From NCBI GenBank assembly GCA_900318145.1, contig ONJM01000001.1:1-64000 (forward strand): a stretch of 64,000 nucleotides of DNA, read 5' to 3'. The DNA comes from an uncultured Eubacteriales bacterium. Lineage in GTDB: Bacteria; Bacillota; Clostridia; Christensenellales; Aristaeellaceae. Both the position numbers and the translations under genes were made by a program. This document shows, piece by piece, positions 26,085 through 33,524 of this stretch. The notes under the pieces are model-generated. The model had not been told where the DNA came from and ran no database searches. It saw nothing but the letters and a program-made list of their open reading frames with translations. The first letter of the stretch is position 1. Each line of letters opens with the position of its first letter.

Positions 26085-26192
26085 GACATCCGTCACCCTT
26101 CCATTGTCACTTTCCAACTATTTTACCACAACCTGAAAAACGCCGCAATAGCGGCCGGTCCGCGTTCCTGCCTGCCAATTCGGGAAAAAGCC

Positions 26193-26221
26193 TTGCAAAA
26201 CTTTTTGCGCTATGATATAAA
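26193..26221 (+). promoter_or_regulatory. Promoter of the broken tRNA-Val gene
   Basis: TTGCAA (26193-26198), 17-base spacer, TATAAA (26216-26221), 19 bases before the tRNA start. It resembles the promoter of the intact copy at 30202 but is not identical, so this was an independent gene. Confidence 0.6.
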
Positions 26222-26239
26222 CCTTTCCGCTGACCGTAT

Positions 26240-26276
26240 GGGATTATAGCTCAGTTGGTTAGAGCACCACGTTGAC
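26240..26276 (+). pseudogene. 5' half of a tRNA-Val gene, broken in the anticodon loop
   Basis: Bases 26240-26276 are identical to the first 37 bases of the intact tRNA-Val(GAC) at 30252: acceptor strand, D-arm, 5' anticodon stem and loop up to GTTGAC. The sequence then diverges (GTGGTTGTACTT...), with no T-arm or 3' acceptor strand, so it cannot fold as a tRNA. The break lies next to the left edge of the 44-bp core used as attachment site by the neighbouring element, which suggests that an older integration or deletion used the same target. Confidence 0.85.
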
Positions 26277-26322
26277 GTGGTTGTACTTAACGACTTGCAT
26301 TGGCATCAATATGATGTTCAAC

Positions 26323-26344
26323 ACGACCATAAGGTCGTTTTTTC
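26323..26344 (+). terminator. Rho-independent terminator
   Basis: ACGACC pairs with GGTCGT around ATAA, followed by TTTTTTC. It may be the original downstream terminator of an integrated element or of the tRNA unit. Confidence 0.6.
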
Positions 26345-26629
26345 TTTTCACATGATACATGACCCGGTAAACGAAATTGGTGTCGAATTTTGATAAAAAC
26401 ATCGCATTTTTGTGAATTTAACGTAAATTCATGGAAAAAAGACTTATCAAATAAAATAGTCCCCGAAAAATGGACACTTGAATTAGTGTGAGATCCATTC
26501 TACAGACACTGAATTAATGAGCACAACTTTCTGACTACTGCAGAGATCCTTTCCACCCCAAATAAGAAAGAGAACCGGCCTGGCTTGGTCGATCCTCTGT
26601 CTTATTACCTGAGAAATACTTGAAACCAT

Positions 26630-26708
26630 GTTACGATGGAGTGCCGTATACCCGGCCGGTACGTACGGTGCAACGGGTGGCGAAGGCCAATGCCCTCCCT
26701 CTACCTTA
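26630..26708 (+). mobile_element. 3' end of a group II intron (domains V and VI), remnant
   Basis: GGAGTGCCGTATACCCGG, GCC, GGTACGTACGGTGCAAC forms a domain V-like hairpin with the catalytic triad region at its base, followed by a second stem (GGTGGCGAAGGCC...GCCCTCC) in the position of domain VI and ending near CTCTACC. No reverse-transcriptase/maturase frame and no 5' GTGYG end are nearby, so this is only the tail of an intron. Bacterial group IIC introns commonly insert behind terminator hairpins, consistent with the hairpin 300 bases upstream. Confidence 0.5.
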
Positions 26709-26731
26709 TTGCGATCAGGCAGCAGCGGTTT

Positions 26732-29245
26732 TTATTCAGCCATAATCTTCGTGCTGATATCGGCACAGATTCCGAAACAGCCGCTGCCGCCGATCCTGTC
26801 CGTTCCGGCGGCTTCTGATATTTCTTCGCTTCCGGGGACATTGTACAGCCATAGCACATAGGTCAGGCCGTCGCCCTGCTCTGTTCCCTCTGCCATAGCG
26901 GTCACAAGGCTGCCGCAGCTGCTGATGTCGATCTTTCCCAGGTTGTTTCCCTTGCAGACCAGCCTTTCAAGCCCCGGATTGTTTTTCAGATTCAGCTTCC
27001 AGATTTCGTTATCCGAGCAGCGGAGATCGGTAAGGGCACTGTTGCGGTTCGTATCCAGTTCCATCAGCCGGTTTCCGTCGCAGGCCAGGGTCTGCAGGCG
27101 GGTGTTGCCGGAAATGCTCAGGGCGCTCAGCTGGTTGTTGGAAACGCGGATTTCTGTCAGATCGGCGTTCACATACACATCCAGTTCCGCCAGCCGGTTG
27201 TCCGAGGCGCTCAGGAATTGCAGACCGGCGTTTTTTCTGACGCCGAGTGATGTGAGGTTGTTGCGGTCACAGTTCAGCCGCACCAGCGACTTATTGCCGC
27301 TGAGATCCAGTTCGGACAGGCTGTTGTCAGAACAGTCCAGTTCCCGCAGCGCTGTGAAGTATTCTATACCCTTCAGGGAGCTGATCTTCCGGCCTGCGCA
27401 GTTGATGTACAGAATCCCCGGCAGTTCTTTTGAATCAAGGACGCTGTTGCCGTCCTGATCGAACGATTTTACAAAGGCACGGAAAACCGCGTCCGGGAAA
27501 TTGTCGCTGTTGATCTCAACTCCGGAGGCAGCAGGTTCAGGGTTGATGATTTTCTCCTGCTTTTCGACGGTCCTGGACAGGGCGGTAATCTCTCTTTCTT
27601 TTTCGTACAGGGAAGCGGTCAGGGCTTTGATCTGTTCGTCCCTTTCATTCAGGTCCATGTTCAGCGCTTCAATCTGAGCGCCTTTCTCCGCGGCATCCGC
27701 ATCCAGCGCGCTGATCCGGGAGCCTTTCTCTGCGATGTCCGCGTTCAGCGTGTCGATCTCATCGGCTTTTCCGGCAATATCCGTGTTCAGCGCTTCGATC
27801 AGCGCTGCTTTATCCGCGACATCTGCGGTCAGCGTATCGATTTTGCCGGATTTTGCGGCTACGTCATTGATCAGGATGTCGATCTGGCCGTCTTTTCGAG
27901 CCATCTCTTCATTCAGGGCTTCGATCTGCGCGGCTTTCTCCGCGGCGTCTGCGTTCAGCGCTTCGATCTGGGACTCTTTATTGGCGGCGTCCGTATTCAG
28001 CGTATCGATCCGGGAAGCCTTTTCTGCGGCGTCCGCATTCAGGGATTCAATCTGAGAAGTTTTCTCCGCGGCATCCGCGTTCAGCGCCTCGATCTGGCTG
28101 GCCTTTTCCGCGGCGTCGGCGTTCAGCGCTTCGATCTGGGAAGCCTTGTCTGCGGCGTCTGCGTTCAGCGCTTCAATTTGGCTGGCTTTTTCCGCAGCGT
28201 CGGCGTTCAGTGCTTCAATCCGGGAGGCCTTTTCCGCGGCGTCAGCGTTCAGCGTTTCGATCTGGGAAGTCTTTTCCGCGGTGTCGGCATTCAGGGTTTC
28301 GATCCGGGAAGCCTTTTCCGCAGCGTCGGCGTTCAGCATTTCGATCTGGGAGGTCTTTTCCGCGGCGTCCGCGTTCAGGGCTTCAATCCTGGAGGTTTTT
28401 TCCGCCACATCCGCGTTCAGCGCCTCGATCTGGCTGGTTTTACCCGCTACGTCATAGATCAGAATATCAAGCTGTTCGCTCTTTTTGGCGACGTCAGCAG
28501 TCAGCGCCTCAATCCGGGAGGCTTTCTCTGCAATGTCGGCATTCAGCGTTTCAATCTGACTGGCCTTTTCCGCGGCGTCGGTGTTCAGTGCTTCAATCTG
28601 CGCGGCTTTCTCCGCGGCGTCCGCGTTCAGCGACTTGATCTGCGAAGCCTTTTCCGCGGCGTCGGCGTTCAGCGCTTCAATCTGCGCGGCTTTCTCCGCG
28701 ACGTCTGCGTTCAGTGCTTCGATCTGAGAGGCTTTGCCGGCGACATCGGTATTCAGCGTTTTAATCCGGGAAGCTTTGTCTGCGGCATCCGCATCCAGCA
28801 CTTCAATCTGCGCAGCTTTCTCCGCGACGTCTGCGTTCAGCGCTTCGATCCGCGCGGATTTTTCCGCGGCGTCGGCGTTCAGCGTTTCGATCTGGGAAGC
28901 CTTGTCCGCGACATCGGCGTTCAGCGTTTCGATCTGGGAAGCCTTGTCCGCGGCGTCAGCGTTCAGTGTTTCGATCTGGGAAGCCTTGTCCGCGACGTCA
29001 GCGTTCAGCGTTTCGATCTGAGAAGCCTTGTTGGCGGCATCCGCATCCAGCGCTTCAATCTGAGAAGTTTTCTCCGCGATATCCGTGTTCAGCGCTTTGA
29101 TCATGTCTTCTTTTTTGGCGATGTTTTCGGAAAGTTCGTCGATGGTTCTGGTCTTGCCGGCATTGTTTGAGAGATACAGTCCGCCAAGCCCAACAGCAAT
29201 CAGTGCAAGGATCACAATAATAGTAACAGCCACATTTTTCTTCAA
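26732..29245 (-). CDS. Membrane-anchored coiled-coil protein with 14-residue repeats and C-terminal LRRs
   Basis: An 837-residue protein. Residues 5-27 are an N-terminal transmembrane anchor (VAVTIIVILALIAVGLGGLYLS). Residues 49-552 consist of about 36 tandem copies of a 14-residue unit, consensus IEALNADAAEKASQ (two heptads), predicting a very long parallel coiled coil. Residues about 570-837 hold an EF-hand-like DQDGNSVLDSKEL and then leucine-rich repeats of about 21 residues (LRELDCSDNSLSELDLSGN and similar). The start is TTG at 29245, fixed by AAGGAGG eight bases upstream; no ATG fits. The head would sit about 70 nm from the membrane if the coil is continuous. The 42-bp DNA repeats also keep the opposite strand open, which is not coding. 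The gene lies between two tRNA-Val copies, in acquired DNA. Confidence 0.82.
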   Translation of the reverse strand: MKKNVAVTIIVILALIAVGLGGLYLSNNAGKTRTIDELSENIAKKEDMIKALNTDIAEKTSQIEALDADAANKASQIETLNADVADKASQIETLNADAADKASQIETLNADVADKASQIETLNADAAEKSARIEALNADVAEKAAQIEVLDADAADKASRIKTLNTDVAGKASQIEALNADVAEKAAQIEALNADAAEKASQIKSLNADAAEKAAQIEALNTDAAEKASQIETLNADIAEKASRIEALTADVAKKSEQLDILIYDVAGKTSQIEALNADVAEKTSRIEALNADAAEKTSQIEMLNADAAEKASRIETLNADTAEKTSQIETLNADAAEKASRIEALNADAAEKASQIEALNADAADKASQIEALNADAAEKASQIEALNADAAEKTSQIESLNADAAEKASRIDTLNTDAANKESQIEALNADAAEKAAQIEALNEEMARKDGQIDILINDVAAKSGKIDTLTADVADKAALIEALNTDIAGKADEIDTLNADIAEKGSRISALDADAAEKGAQIEALNMDLNERDEQIKALTASLYEKEREITALSRTVEKQEKIINPEPAASGVEINSDNFPDAVFRAFVKSFDQDGNSVLDSKELPGILYINCAGRKISSLKGIEYFTALRELDCSDNSLSELDLSGNKSLVRLNCDRNNLTSLGVRKNAGLQFLSASDNRLAELDVYVNADLTEIRVSNNQLSALSISGNTRLQTLACDGNRLMELDTNRNSALTDLRCSDNEIWKLNLKNNPGLERLVCKGNNLGKIDISSCGSLVTAMAEGTEQGDGLTYVLWLYNVPGSEEISEAAGTDRIGGSGCFGICADISTKIMAE
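27600..29100 (-). repeat. 42-bp coding tandem repeat array
   Basis: About 36 degenerate copies of a 42-bp unit, each encoding one 14-residue segment. Stretches at 28050-28400 and 28860-29020 are most alike, so recent duplication or unequal exchange is likely there. Four units (near 27890, 27840 and 28470) diverge to an LDILIxDVAxKS form. Confidence 0.8.
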
Positions 29246-29710
29246 TCCGGTTACCTCCTTTTATTCGGGTCGGAATTGGTTGTACGGTTCAGGAAGACAA
29301 ATGAAAAACTTTCTTTTGATTGCGGCGTTTTGTGGAGAAACAGAACAGTATGCAGGGATTTGCTGTGCGGCGGTATTCATTTGCGGGTTTGTGAGCTGAT
29401 GCTGAAATACGGCATCTGCAATTGGAAAAAGAGAACGAAACCGAAATACAGTGGAACTTATTTTCGTTAATAATAACACATGGAACGAATTCTGTAAATT
29501 GTAAAAATCGATTTATCTGGAAAGCTGCCGCGAATATGGAAGAAACAGAATATCCGAAAAGAAACACAACGATATAGATTAATGCAAGGTGTGAAACCGG
29601 CTGTATAGATAGATATATGCTGTATTGTATCCGGAAGGCAATTCCGATATTAATGATACTGACAGATTATGGGACAAAAGAAAACCGGAACCGGGAGGAA
29701 GATACAGCGC
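29246..29710. other. Intergenic region without a gene
   Basis: These 465 AT-rich bases separate the leftward coiled-coil gene from the rightward BspA-like pseudogene. It holds the AAGGAGG ribosome site of the former (29254-29260). No frame longer than about 70 codons has a supported start, and no RNA structure was recognised; both promoters probably lie here. Confidence 0.5.
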
Positions 29711-30123
29711 ATGAAAAAGTATTGGATTGTGTTGGCAGTGCTGGTTCTGATGGCGCTGTGACGCGGAACAGCGTCAGCGGCTTCCAGCGGCACCTGCGGA
29801 GAAAACGTGACCTGGGATCTGGGCGAGAGCGGGACAACGCTTTCCATCTCAAGTGAAGGTGAGATAAAGGATTATCCTACAGATTATCCTTTTTCCTGCC
29901 TTCGGACCTGAAAACAATTCAGAGCCAGGCCTTCTCCGGTATAAAAACAACGGTGGTTGTGATCCCGAAGGCAGTGACCGGCATCTCCGGCAATCCTTTT
30001 GCGGAAAGCAGCGCGGTGTGTATTTACGGCTATGCCGGCTCTGCGGCCCAGACACTGGAGACCGATTACGGCTGCTGTTTCGTCGGCATCAGCGACGCCC
30101 GGATAGCCGGCCATGGTAAGTAG
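29711..30123 (+). pseudogene. BspA-like secreted LRR protein, inactivated
   Basis: GGGAGGAA precedes an ATG at 29711 and a signal sequence MKKYWIVLAVLVLMAL, which meets an in-frame TGA at codon 17. The frame then continues with RGTASAASSGTCGENVTWDLGESGTTLSISSEGEI, the standard start of BspA-like LRR_5 proteins. Near 29890 the frame shifts and a C-terminal piece follows: LPSDLKTIQSQAFSGI, VVVIPKAVTGISGNPF, CIYGYAGSAAQTLETDYG, up to TAG at 30121. Most of the LRR region is missing. Thus it has a nonsense codon and a frameshift with deletion; the TGA could be tested as a sequencing error but the second break makes decay likely. Confidence 0.75.
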
Positions 30124-30201
30124 AAAAACAGGCTCTGGCTATTGTATCTGTTGGTTTTCCGGGATGATACGGCGGAAAGGCACATGAAATCGAATTTGCA
30201 C

Positions 30202-30230
30202 TTGCAATCGTCCCGGCAATGTGTTATAAT
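30202..30230 (+). promoter_or_regulatory. Promoter of tRNA-Val(GAC)
   Basis: TTGCAA (30202-30207), 17-base spacer, TATAAT (30225-30230), 22 bases before the tRNA 5' end. Confidence 0.75.
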
Positions 30231-30251
30231 TCCATCCGTTCGAAACCGCAT

Positions 30252-30325
30252 GGGATTATAGCTCAGTTGGTTAGAGCACCACGTTGACATCGTGGGGGTC
30301 ATAGGTTCGAGTCCTACTAATCCCA
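30252..30325 (+). tRNA. tRNA-Val (anticodon GAC)
   Basis: A 74-base cloverleaf: acceptor GGGATTA/TAATCCC, D-arm GCTC...GAGC, anticodon stem CCACG/CGTGG with loop TTGACAT (anticodon GAC, valine), T-loop TTCGAGT, discriminator A. The outer T-stem pair is A-C. No CCA is encoded (CAA follows), unlike the displaced 3' half at 42050, which is followed by CCA. This shows that the 3' half here was supplied by the integrated element, which preserves the gene on integration. Confidence 0.95.
30282..30325 (+). repeat. attL: 44-bp attachment core in tRNA-Val
   Basis: Identical to 42007-42050. The core runs from CGTTGAC in the anticodon loop to the discriminator base. The left boundary is set by A versus T just outside and the right boundary by C-A versus C-C. 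Confidence 0.93.
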
Positions 30326-30326
30326 C

Positions 30327-30365
30327 AACCCCGGAACGTTGATAATAAAGCGTTCCGGGGTTTTC
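30327..30365 (+). terminator. Rho-independent terminator after tRNA-Val
   Basis: CCCCGGAACG and CGTTCCGGGG form a perfect ten-base-pair stem with a 12-base loop, then TTTTC. It insulates the tRNA from the element. Confidence 0.9.
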
Positions 30366-30497
30366 TTATGTTCTGATATTCGACAAAAATAGATGGCATA
30401 TCGCACAAAAACCTAACAAAAATCTAACGTTTATAGGCTTTTTGTTGTTTGATGTATCGTTTTCTGCTTTTATTTACCTTTTGCTTTCTTTGCATAA

Positions 30498-30560
30498 CTA
30501 TACAAAATATAGTGGCTAAAATGAATAAACATTGTATTTATACACTTTATTTTGTATAAT
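30498..30560 (+). promoter_or_regulatory. Promoter and possible operator of the rightward module
   Basis: TTGTAT (30532-30537), 17-base spacer, TATAAT (30555-30560). TATTTTGTATAATAAT around the -10 box and an inverted copy, ATACAAAATA, at about 30500 could be a pair of operator half-sites. The same TTTTGTATAATAA occurs at the promoter of the element's XRE repressor (38771-38783). Confidence 0.5.
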
Positions 30561-30582
30561 AATACATGTTGGAGGTGAATTC

Positions 30583-30765
30583 ATGACGAACACCCATAAT
30601 GATGAAACACGCAATGCAAAGCGCGAGTATTACAGGGAATGGCGCAAGAACAATCCGGAACGCGTTGCAAAGATACAAGAGCGGTTCTGGACAAAGAAAG
30701 CCGCAGAAATACGCAACCAGGAACCGGTTGCCCCGGACCGCGGCGAGGAACCGCAGCCGGATTGA
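30583..30765 (+). CDS. Small basic phage-type protein
   Basis: A 60-residue highly charged protein (NAKREYYREWRKNNPERVAKIQERFWTKKAAE), probably one long helix, then a Pro/Glu tail. Short proteins with this REYYREWRKNNPE pattern recur in clostridial phages and islands, often at the start of a late or packaging region; none has a known role. GGAGGTGA lies six bases before the ATG. It is the first gene behind the promoter at 30532-30560. Confidence 0.65.
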   Translation: MTNTHNDETRNAKREYYREWRKNNPERVAKIQERFWTKKAAEIRNQEPVAPDRGEEPQPD

Positions 30766-30890
30766 TTGGTGATTCCGGCGCGTTCCCTTTCCATCATCCT
30801 GGCGCGCCGTTGTCATACCGGCCGCCGGCCGTTTCTCTTGCTCCAATCCAACGGATCCGGCGGCCAACTTCAAGAAAGGAATACCACAAC

Positions 30891-31238
30891 ATGGATACTA
30901 AAGATAGAAAGATCAAACCTGGTACGGATGTCGTTGCAGTAATAAGCGAACCCGGTGCGTTAGTATTCGCAACGCGTAAAGAATGGTGCAAACTTACGGA
31001 AAGCGCGCTGGATGAACTGAATCATTACGATATCAAAAAGGCTTTCATGGCTCCGGCTGGGATTTTCCTTCTTTTGCGTGATTACCAGCCATTGAATTTC
31101 CCGGATTCCTTCAGCAAGGATTATTTGCTTGTGAAGATCAACACGGACGAAGAAGGGAAACAGGCGGTTCATTGTATGCAACTGTCAACCGCAGAAGGGA
31201 ACCAGTTGATTCTGAATCGGATGGATCTGTGGGATTAA
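30891..31238 (+). CDS. Hypothetical element protein
   Basis: A 115-residue soluble protein of mixed alpha/beta character (DVVAVISEPGALVFATRKEWCKL, FPDSFSKDYLLVKINTDEEGKQ). No family is recognised and no signal or membrane segment is present. AAGAAAGGAA precedes the ATG at 30891. The 125 bases between it and the previous gene hold nothing recognisable beyond GC-rich inverted pieces. Confidence 0.55.
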   Translation: MDTKDRKIKPGTDVVAVISEPGALVFATRKEWCKLTESALDELNHYDIKKAFMAPAGIFLLLRDYQPLNFPDSFSKDYLLVKINTDEEGKQAVHCMQLSTAEGNQLILNRMDLWD

Positions 31239-31258
31239 TCCAGGAAGGGGGAACGCTG

Positions 31259-31411
31259 ATGGACATTATCAAAAAGAAAGAACATAAACGGCCAGCGCGG
31301 ACCGTGACGGCAGCGCAGAAACGGAAGATCAAAGAGTTTCAGAAGCGCATTGAAGAAGAGAATCGCGCCAGGCAGATGGGAATTCCGAAAGATGCGGAGA
31401 TTCGCTGTTAA
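31259..31411 (+). CDS. Small basic helical protein
   Basis: A 50-residue, Lys/Arg-rich protein (MDIIKKKEHKRPARTVTAAQKRKIKEFQKRIEEENRARQMGIPKDAEIRC), likely a single helix and possibly nucleic-acid-binding. AGGAAGGGGG lies upstream, 20 bases after the previous stop. It has no recognised family; size, charge and spacing suit a real small gene of the array. Confidence 0.5.
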   Translation: MDIIKKKEHKRPARTVTAAQKRKIKEFQKRIEEENRARQMGIPKDAEIRC

Positions 31412-31456
31412 TTGCCGGTAAACGTCCGGAGATGATAAAGAAAGGGGAACCACAAC

Positions 31457-32065
31457 ATGAAAACTGGGATTGAACGATTCCGACAGCAGAAAGCAGACAA
31501 TGAAAAGAAAGCTGCCGCTGCTGCGGAAAAACTGAACACGCTGAATGGAACCAGGGCAGAACTTGAAACCCGGATTGATTCTGCAATCAAAGACGGCGAC
31601 CAGGTGACCGCGGAGAAACTGATCCGTTCCCGGATGGACATTGACGTACAGATTGAAATCGCACAGAAAACCCTTGCCAACCTGGACAAGCCGCTTGACC
31701 GTGCTGCCGTTGCTGCCGCATGGGAAGATGATTTGTCCGATTATCAGAGGCAGATTGACAAGGGAGAAAAAGAACTGAATCAGTTGATTCGACAGGCAGT
31801 AGAAAAGGCCCTGGCTATTGCAGACGCGATAAATGCATCCTGGGATGCACGGACGGCGGCCCTTCTGCTGGTAAATGACCAGGAACCGCACACATACAAT
31901 TCCGGGAATAATGATTTTCCGGGAGTATCGTTCACGGGAAAAACCCTGGACGATGTTTCCGAATTACTTTCCCGGGAAGAGATGAACAAGATTCGCCCGG
32001 ATGCTTTGGGAACAATCGGCATGGCAATACGCAACAGAACCAATGTATTTTTTCGTCGTAAATAA
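31457..32065 (+). CDS. Coiled-coil protein of the element
   Basis: A 202-residue protein. Residues 1-125 are strongly helical with Glu/Lys/Ala/Gln heptads (NEKKAAAAAEKLNTLNGTRAELETRIDSA; LIRQAVEKALAIADAINASW) and resemble tail-assembly or scaffold-like coiled coils. The C-terminal 60 residues (PGVSFTGKTLDDVSELLSREEMNKIRPDALGTIGMAIRNRTN) are compact. AAAGGGGAA precedes the start. Scaffold, tail-chaperone or nucleoid functions are all possible; there is no direct evidence for any. Confidence 0.6.
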   Translation: MKTGIERFRQQKADNEKKAAAAAEKLNTLNGTRAELETRIDSAIKDGDQVTAEKLIRSRMDIDVQIEIAQKTLANLDKPLDRAAVAAAWEDDLSDYQRQIDKGEKELNQLIRQAVEKALAIADAINASWDARTAALLLVNDQEPHTYNSGNNDFPGVSFTGKTLDDVSELLSREEMNKIRPDALGTIGMAIRNRTNVFFRRK

Positions 32066-32080
32066 TTGGGGGATTGAAAC

Positions 32081-32221
32081 ATGAGCAAAAATAATCCGTC
32101 AAACGAACCAGAAGAGAATAACCAGGAAGAACAGGAAGAGGAAAAGCCGGTTGGCTTCTCATGGTGGAGTCCGCTTCCAAAGGAACAGTATCACGAGCAT
32201 CCGATTGGAAGCTCCAATTGA
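32081..32221 (+). CDS. Acidic 46-residue protein
   Basis: A short protein with a Glu/Asn/Gln-rich head (NEPEENNQEEQEEEKP) and an aromatic tail (GFSWWSPLPKEQYHEHP). TGGGGGATT lies upstream, 15 bases after the previous stop. Very acidic small proteins in phages often mimic DNA, but this one is too short to judge. Confidence 0.4.
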   Translation: MSKNNPSNEPEENNQEEQEEEKPVGFSWWSPLPKEQYHEHPIGSSN

Positions 32222-32385
32222 TCAATAAGGTGAACCGGTCACCTCTGCTGGGGAACCTTTTTGATAACCTTCCTTCGACCAGGCCCGGCCGCCGTCCGGA
32301 TTGCGCGCTCATGACACGCAAGGCAGACGGGCAAATCCACTCTCGCGCGGTTAGATCAAACATCGCGCAGCACCTCCTCTTGTAA
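32218..32385 (+). CDS. Possible 55-residue protein, TTG start
   Basis: A frame opening with TTG at 32218, overlapping the previous stop (TTGA), with GGAAG six bases before. It reads INKVNRSPLLGNLFDNLPSTRPGRRPDCALMTRKADGQI and onward to 32385. Coupling is plausible but unsupported; the stretch 32222-32441 otherwise shows nothing else. Confidence 0.25.
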   Translation: MINKVNRSPLLGNLFDNLPSTRPGRRPDCALMTRKADGQIHSRAVRSNIAQHLLL

Positions 32386-32441
32386 CGGCCGCGGTCGCTG
32401 GATAGCGGCTGCGGCTAATTCTTTATAGCAAAGGTGATATT

Positions 32442-32762
32442 ATGAATCTACTGTTTACAACTATCGAAGGCGTGGAAATAGGACGCGAAAAACGCATTTC
32501 AAAAGTGAAGAAAGCCATTGAGGACCGGAAGAAACTCAAGAAGGAACTTGAGGAACGTTTCCGGGAACTGTGCGCGCTTGCTAATGCTATCCGTCATTCC
32601 AACCCGGTAAAGGCGCGTGTTCTGGATCATCGCGGAATTACCCTGGCAAATGAAGCGTACCGGATGAAAAATGAGGACCGGCAGCCAATGACATATGATC
32701 AGATCCGGAGATCTGCGCTCCTGGGAAAATGTGCGCTGCTGGTGGATGGTGAAAAGAAATGA
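32442..32762 (+). CDS. Hypothetical helical protein
   Basis: A 106-residue basic protein, helical for most of its length (GREKRISKVKKAIEDRKKLKKELEERFRELCALANAI), with a C-terminal segment YDQIRRSALLGKCALLVDGEKK. AAAGGTGAT precedes the ATG. It overlaps the next gene by four bases (ATGA). No family recognised. Confidence 0.55.
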   Translation: MNLLFTTIEGVEIGREKRISKVKKAIEDRKKLKKELEERFRELCALANAIRHSNPVKARVLDHRGITLANEAYRMKNEDRQPMTYDQIRRSALLGKCALLVDGEKK

Positions 32763-32965
32763 AGATAGAAGTTGAATCATCGGAACTGATACGAATAGCC
32801 GCAGCAATAGAACACGATTGTTTTATGCTGGGTTATACGGATCCGGAAGATGCAGAGGATGATATAGATTTTTATATTCCTTCAATCAAATCCATGGCCG
32901 GTTGTCTGCGGCTGATGGTATGGAAAGGCGAAAAGCAGAAGCAGACAGGAGGCGCAAACCAATGA
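32759..32965 (+). CDS. Hypothetical acidic protein
   Basis: A 68-residue protein (VESSELIRIAAAIEHDCFMLGYTDPEDAEDDIDFYIPSIKSM) with an acidic centre and a basic tail. It starts within the previous stop codon and overlaps the next gene by four bases, which fixes it inside a translationally coupled run of three genes. No family recognised. Confidence 0.5.
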   Translation: MKIEVESSELIRIAAAIEHDCFMLGYTDPEDAEDDIDFYIPSIKSMAGCLRLMVWKGEKQKQTGGANQ

Positions 32966-33342
32966 CAAAAATACCAATTCAAACTATTGCAGATCCTGGC
33001 AAGGCCGCAGCGGTTGAACAGGAACGCGCCCGGCTGATGGAATTATTTGCAACAGCAAATCCGAACAAGCTGGATTTTATCCGTGACGCGGTGCAACAAC
33101 TCGCCTGGTTAAATATCAGCATCCAGGAATTGCAACGCGACATTGACGAAATCGGCCCGGTTGTTCCGTATCAGAACGGCCGGGAACAATCCGGATTGCA
33201 AGCGAATCCGTCATGCAAACTGCTGACAGATTTTCAAAAATTAAGTAATACCACGTTCCGCGCGCTGCTGCCGGTGCTTCCGGATAAACCGGCCAGGCAT
33301 GGCAAGCTGGCCGCATTGATGAATGAATTTGATGTGGAATAA
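32962..33342 (+). CDS. Phage terminase small subunit-like protein (P27 type)
   Basis: A 126-residue protein. LMELFATANPNKLDFIRDAVQQLAWLNISIQELQRDIDEIGPVV, then PYQNGREQSGLQANPSCKLLTDFQKLSNTTFRALLPVLPDK, follows the pattern of P27-family small terminases: paired helices, a GPVVxYxNG turn, and a helical NPxxK segment. Small terminases select DNA for packaging by the large subunit, which is missing here. In phage satellites a private TerS redirects a helper phage's packaging motor. ACAGGAGG precedes the start. The family call is from pattern only. Confidence 0.5.
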   Translation: MTKIPIQTIADPGKAAAVEQERARLMELFATANPNKLDFIRDAVQQLAWLNISIQELQRDIDEIGPVVPYQNGREQSGLQANPSCKLLTDFQKLSNTTFRALLPVLPDKPARHGKLAALMNEFDVE

Positions 33343-33499
33343 CCGCGCAGATCCGGCAACGGAACCGGAGAACAATTCCAATACCATCCCAACAGGACCA
33401 GGAACAGAAACACAACCAGCACCAGCCCGGTATAATCCGCGGCTGGTGGTTGGCGGCTTGGATTTCTTTGAAATGATAATGGAACAGAAAGAGCCGTAA
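33323..33499 (+). CDS. Possible 58-residue protein overlapping the TerS-like gene
   Basis: A frame from 33323 reads MNLMWNNRADPATEPENNSNTIPTGPGTETQPAPARY, then NPRLVVGGLDFFEMIMEQKEP, and stops at 33497-33499. It overlaps the end of the previous gene by 20 bases in another frame and lacks a strong ribosome site. Its low-complexity Pro/Thr/Asn head and ordered tail make it plausible but uncertain. Confidence 0.35.
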   Translation: MNLMWNNRADPATEPENNSNTIPTGPGTETQPAPARYNPRLVVGGLDFFEMIMEQKEP

Positions 33500-33524
33500 C
33501 CAATAACCAGGAGGACCGGCGGCA

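Larger units (their letters stand above)
26277..26731 (+). other. Gene-free scar region with mobile-element debris
   Basis: These 455 bases hold no credible gene. In order: a terminator (26323-26344); an AT-rich stretch; an IS3-like terminus at about 26457-26477 (AGTCCCCGAAAAATGGACAC); a segment of no recognised identity; and the 3' end of a group II intron (26630-26708). It looks like the residue of successive insertions in the broken tRNA gene. Confidence 0.5.

Noticed and set aside
26085-26239. T-box leader of trpS
   Set aside because: The space is too short and shared with the divergent tRNA promoter; no T-box sequence or terminator/antiterminator seen.
26240-26320. Functional tRNA-Val with an unusual structure
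   Set aside because: CCACG/CGTGG can still pair, but no T-arm or 3' acceptor strand follows.
27600-29100. Possible CRISPR array because of regular 42-bp repeats
   Set aside because: The repeats are in frame, encode a heptad-based coiled coil, have no spacers and no cas genes are nearby.
28178-29170. 330-codon rightward frame within the coiled-coil gene
   Set aside because: It is a mirror of the repetitive codons on the coding strand; no ribosome site and no plausible fold.
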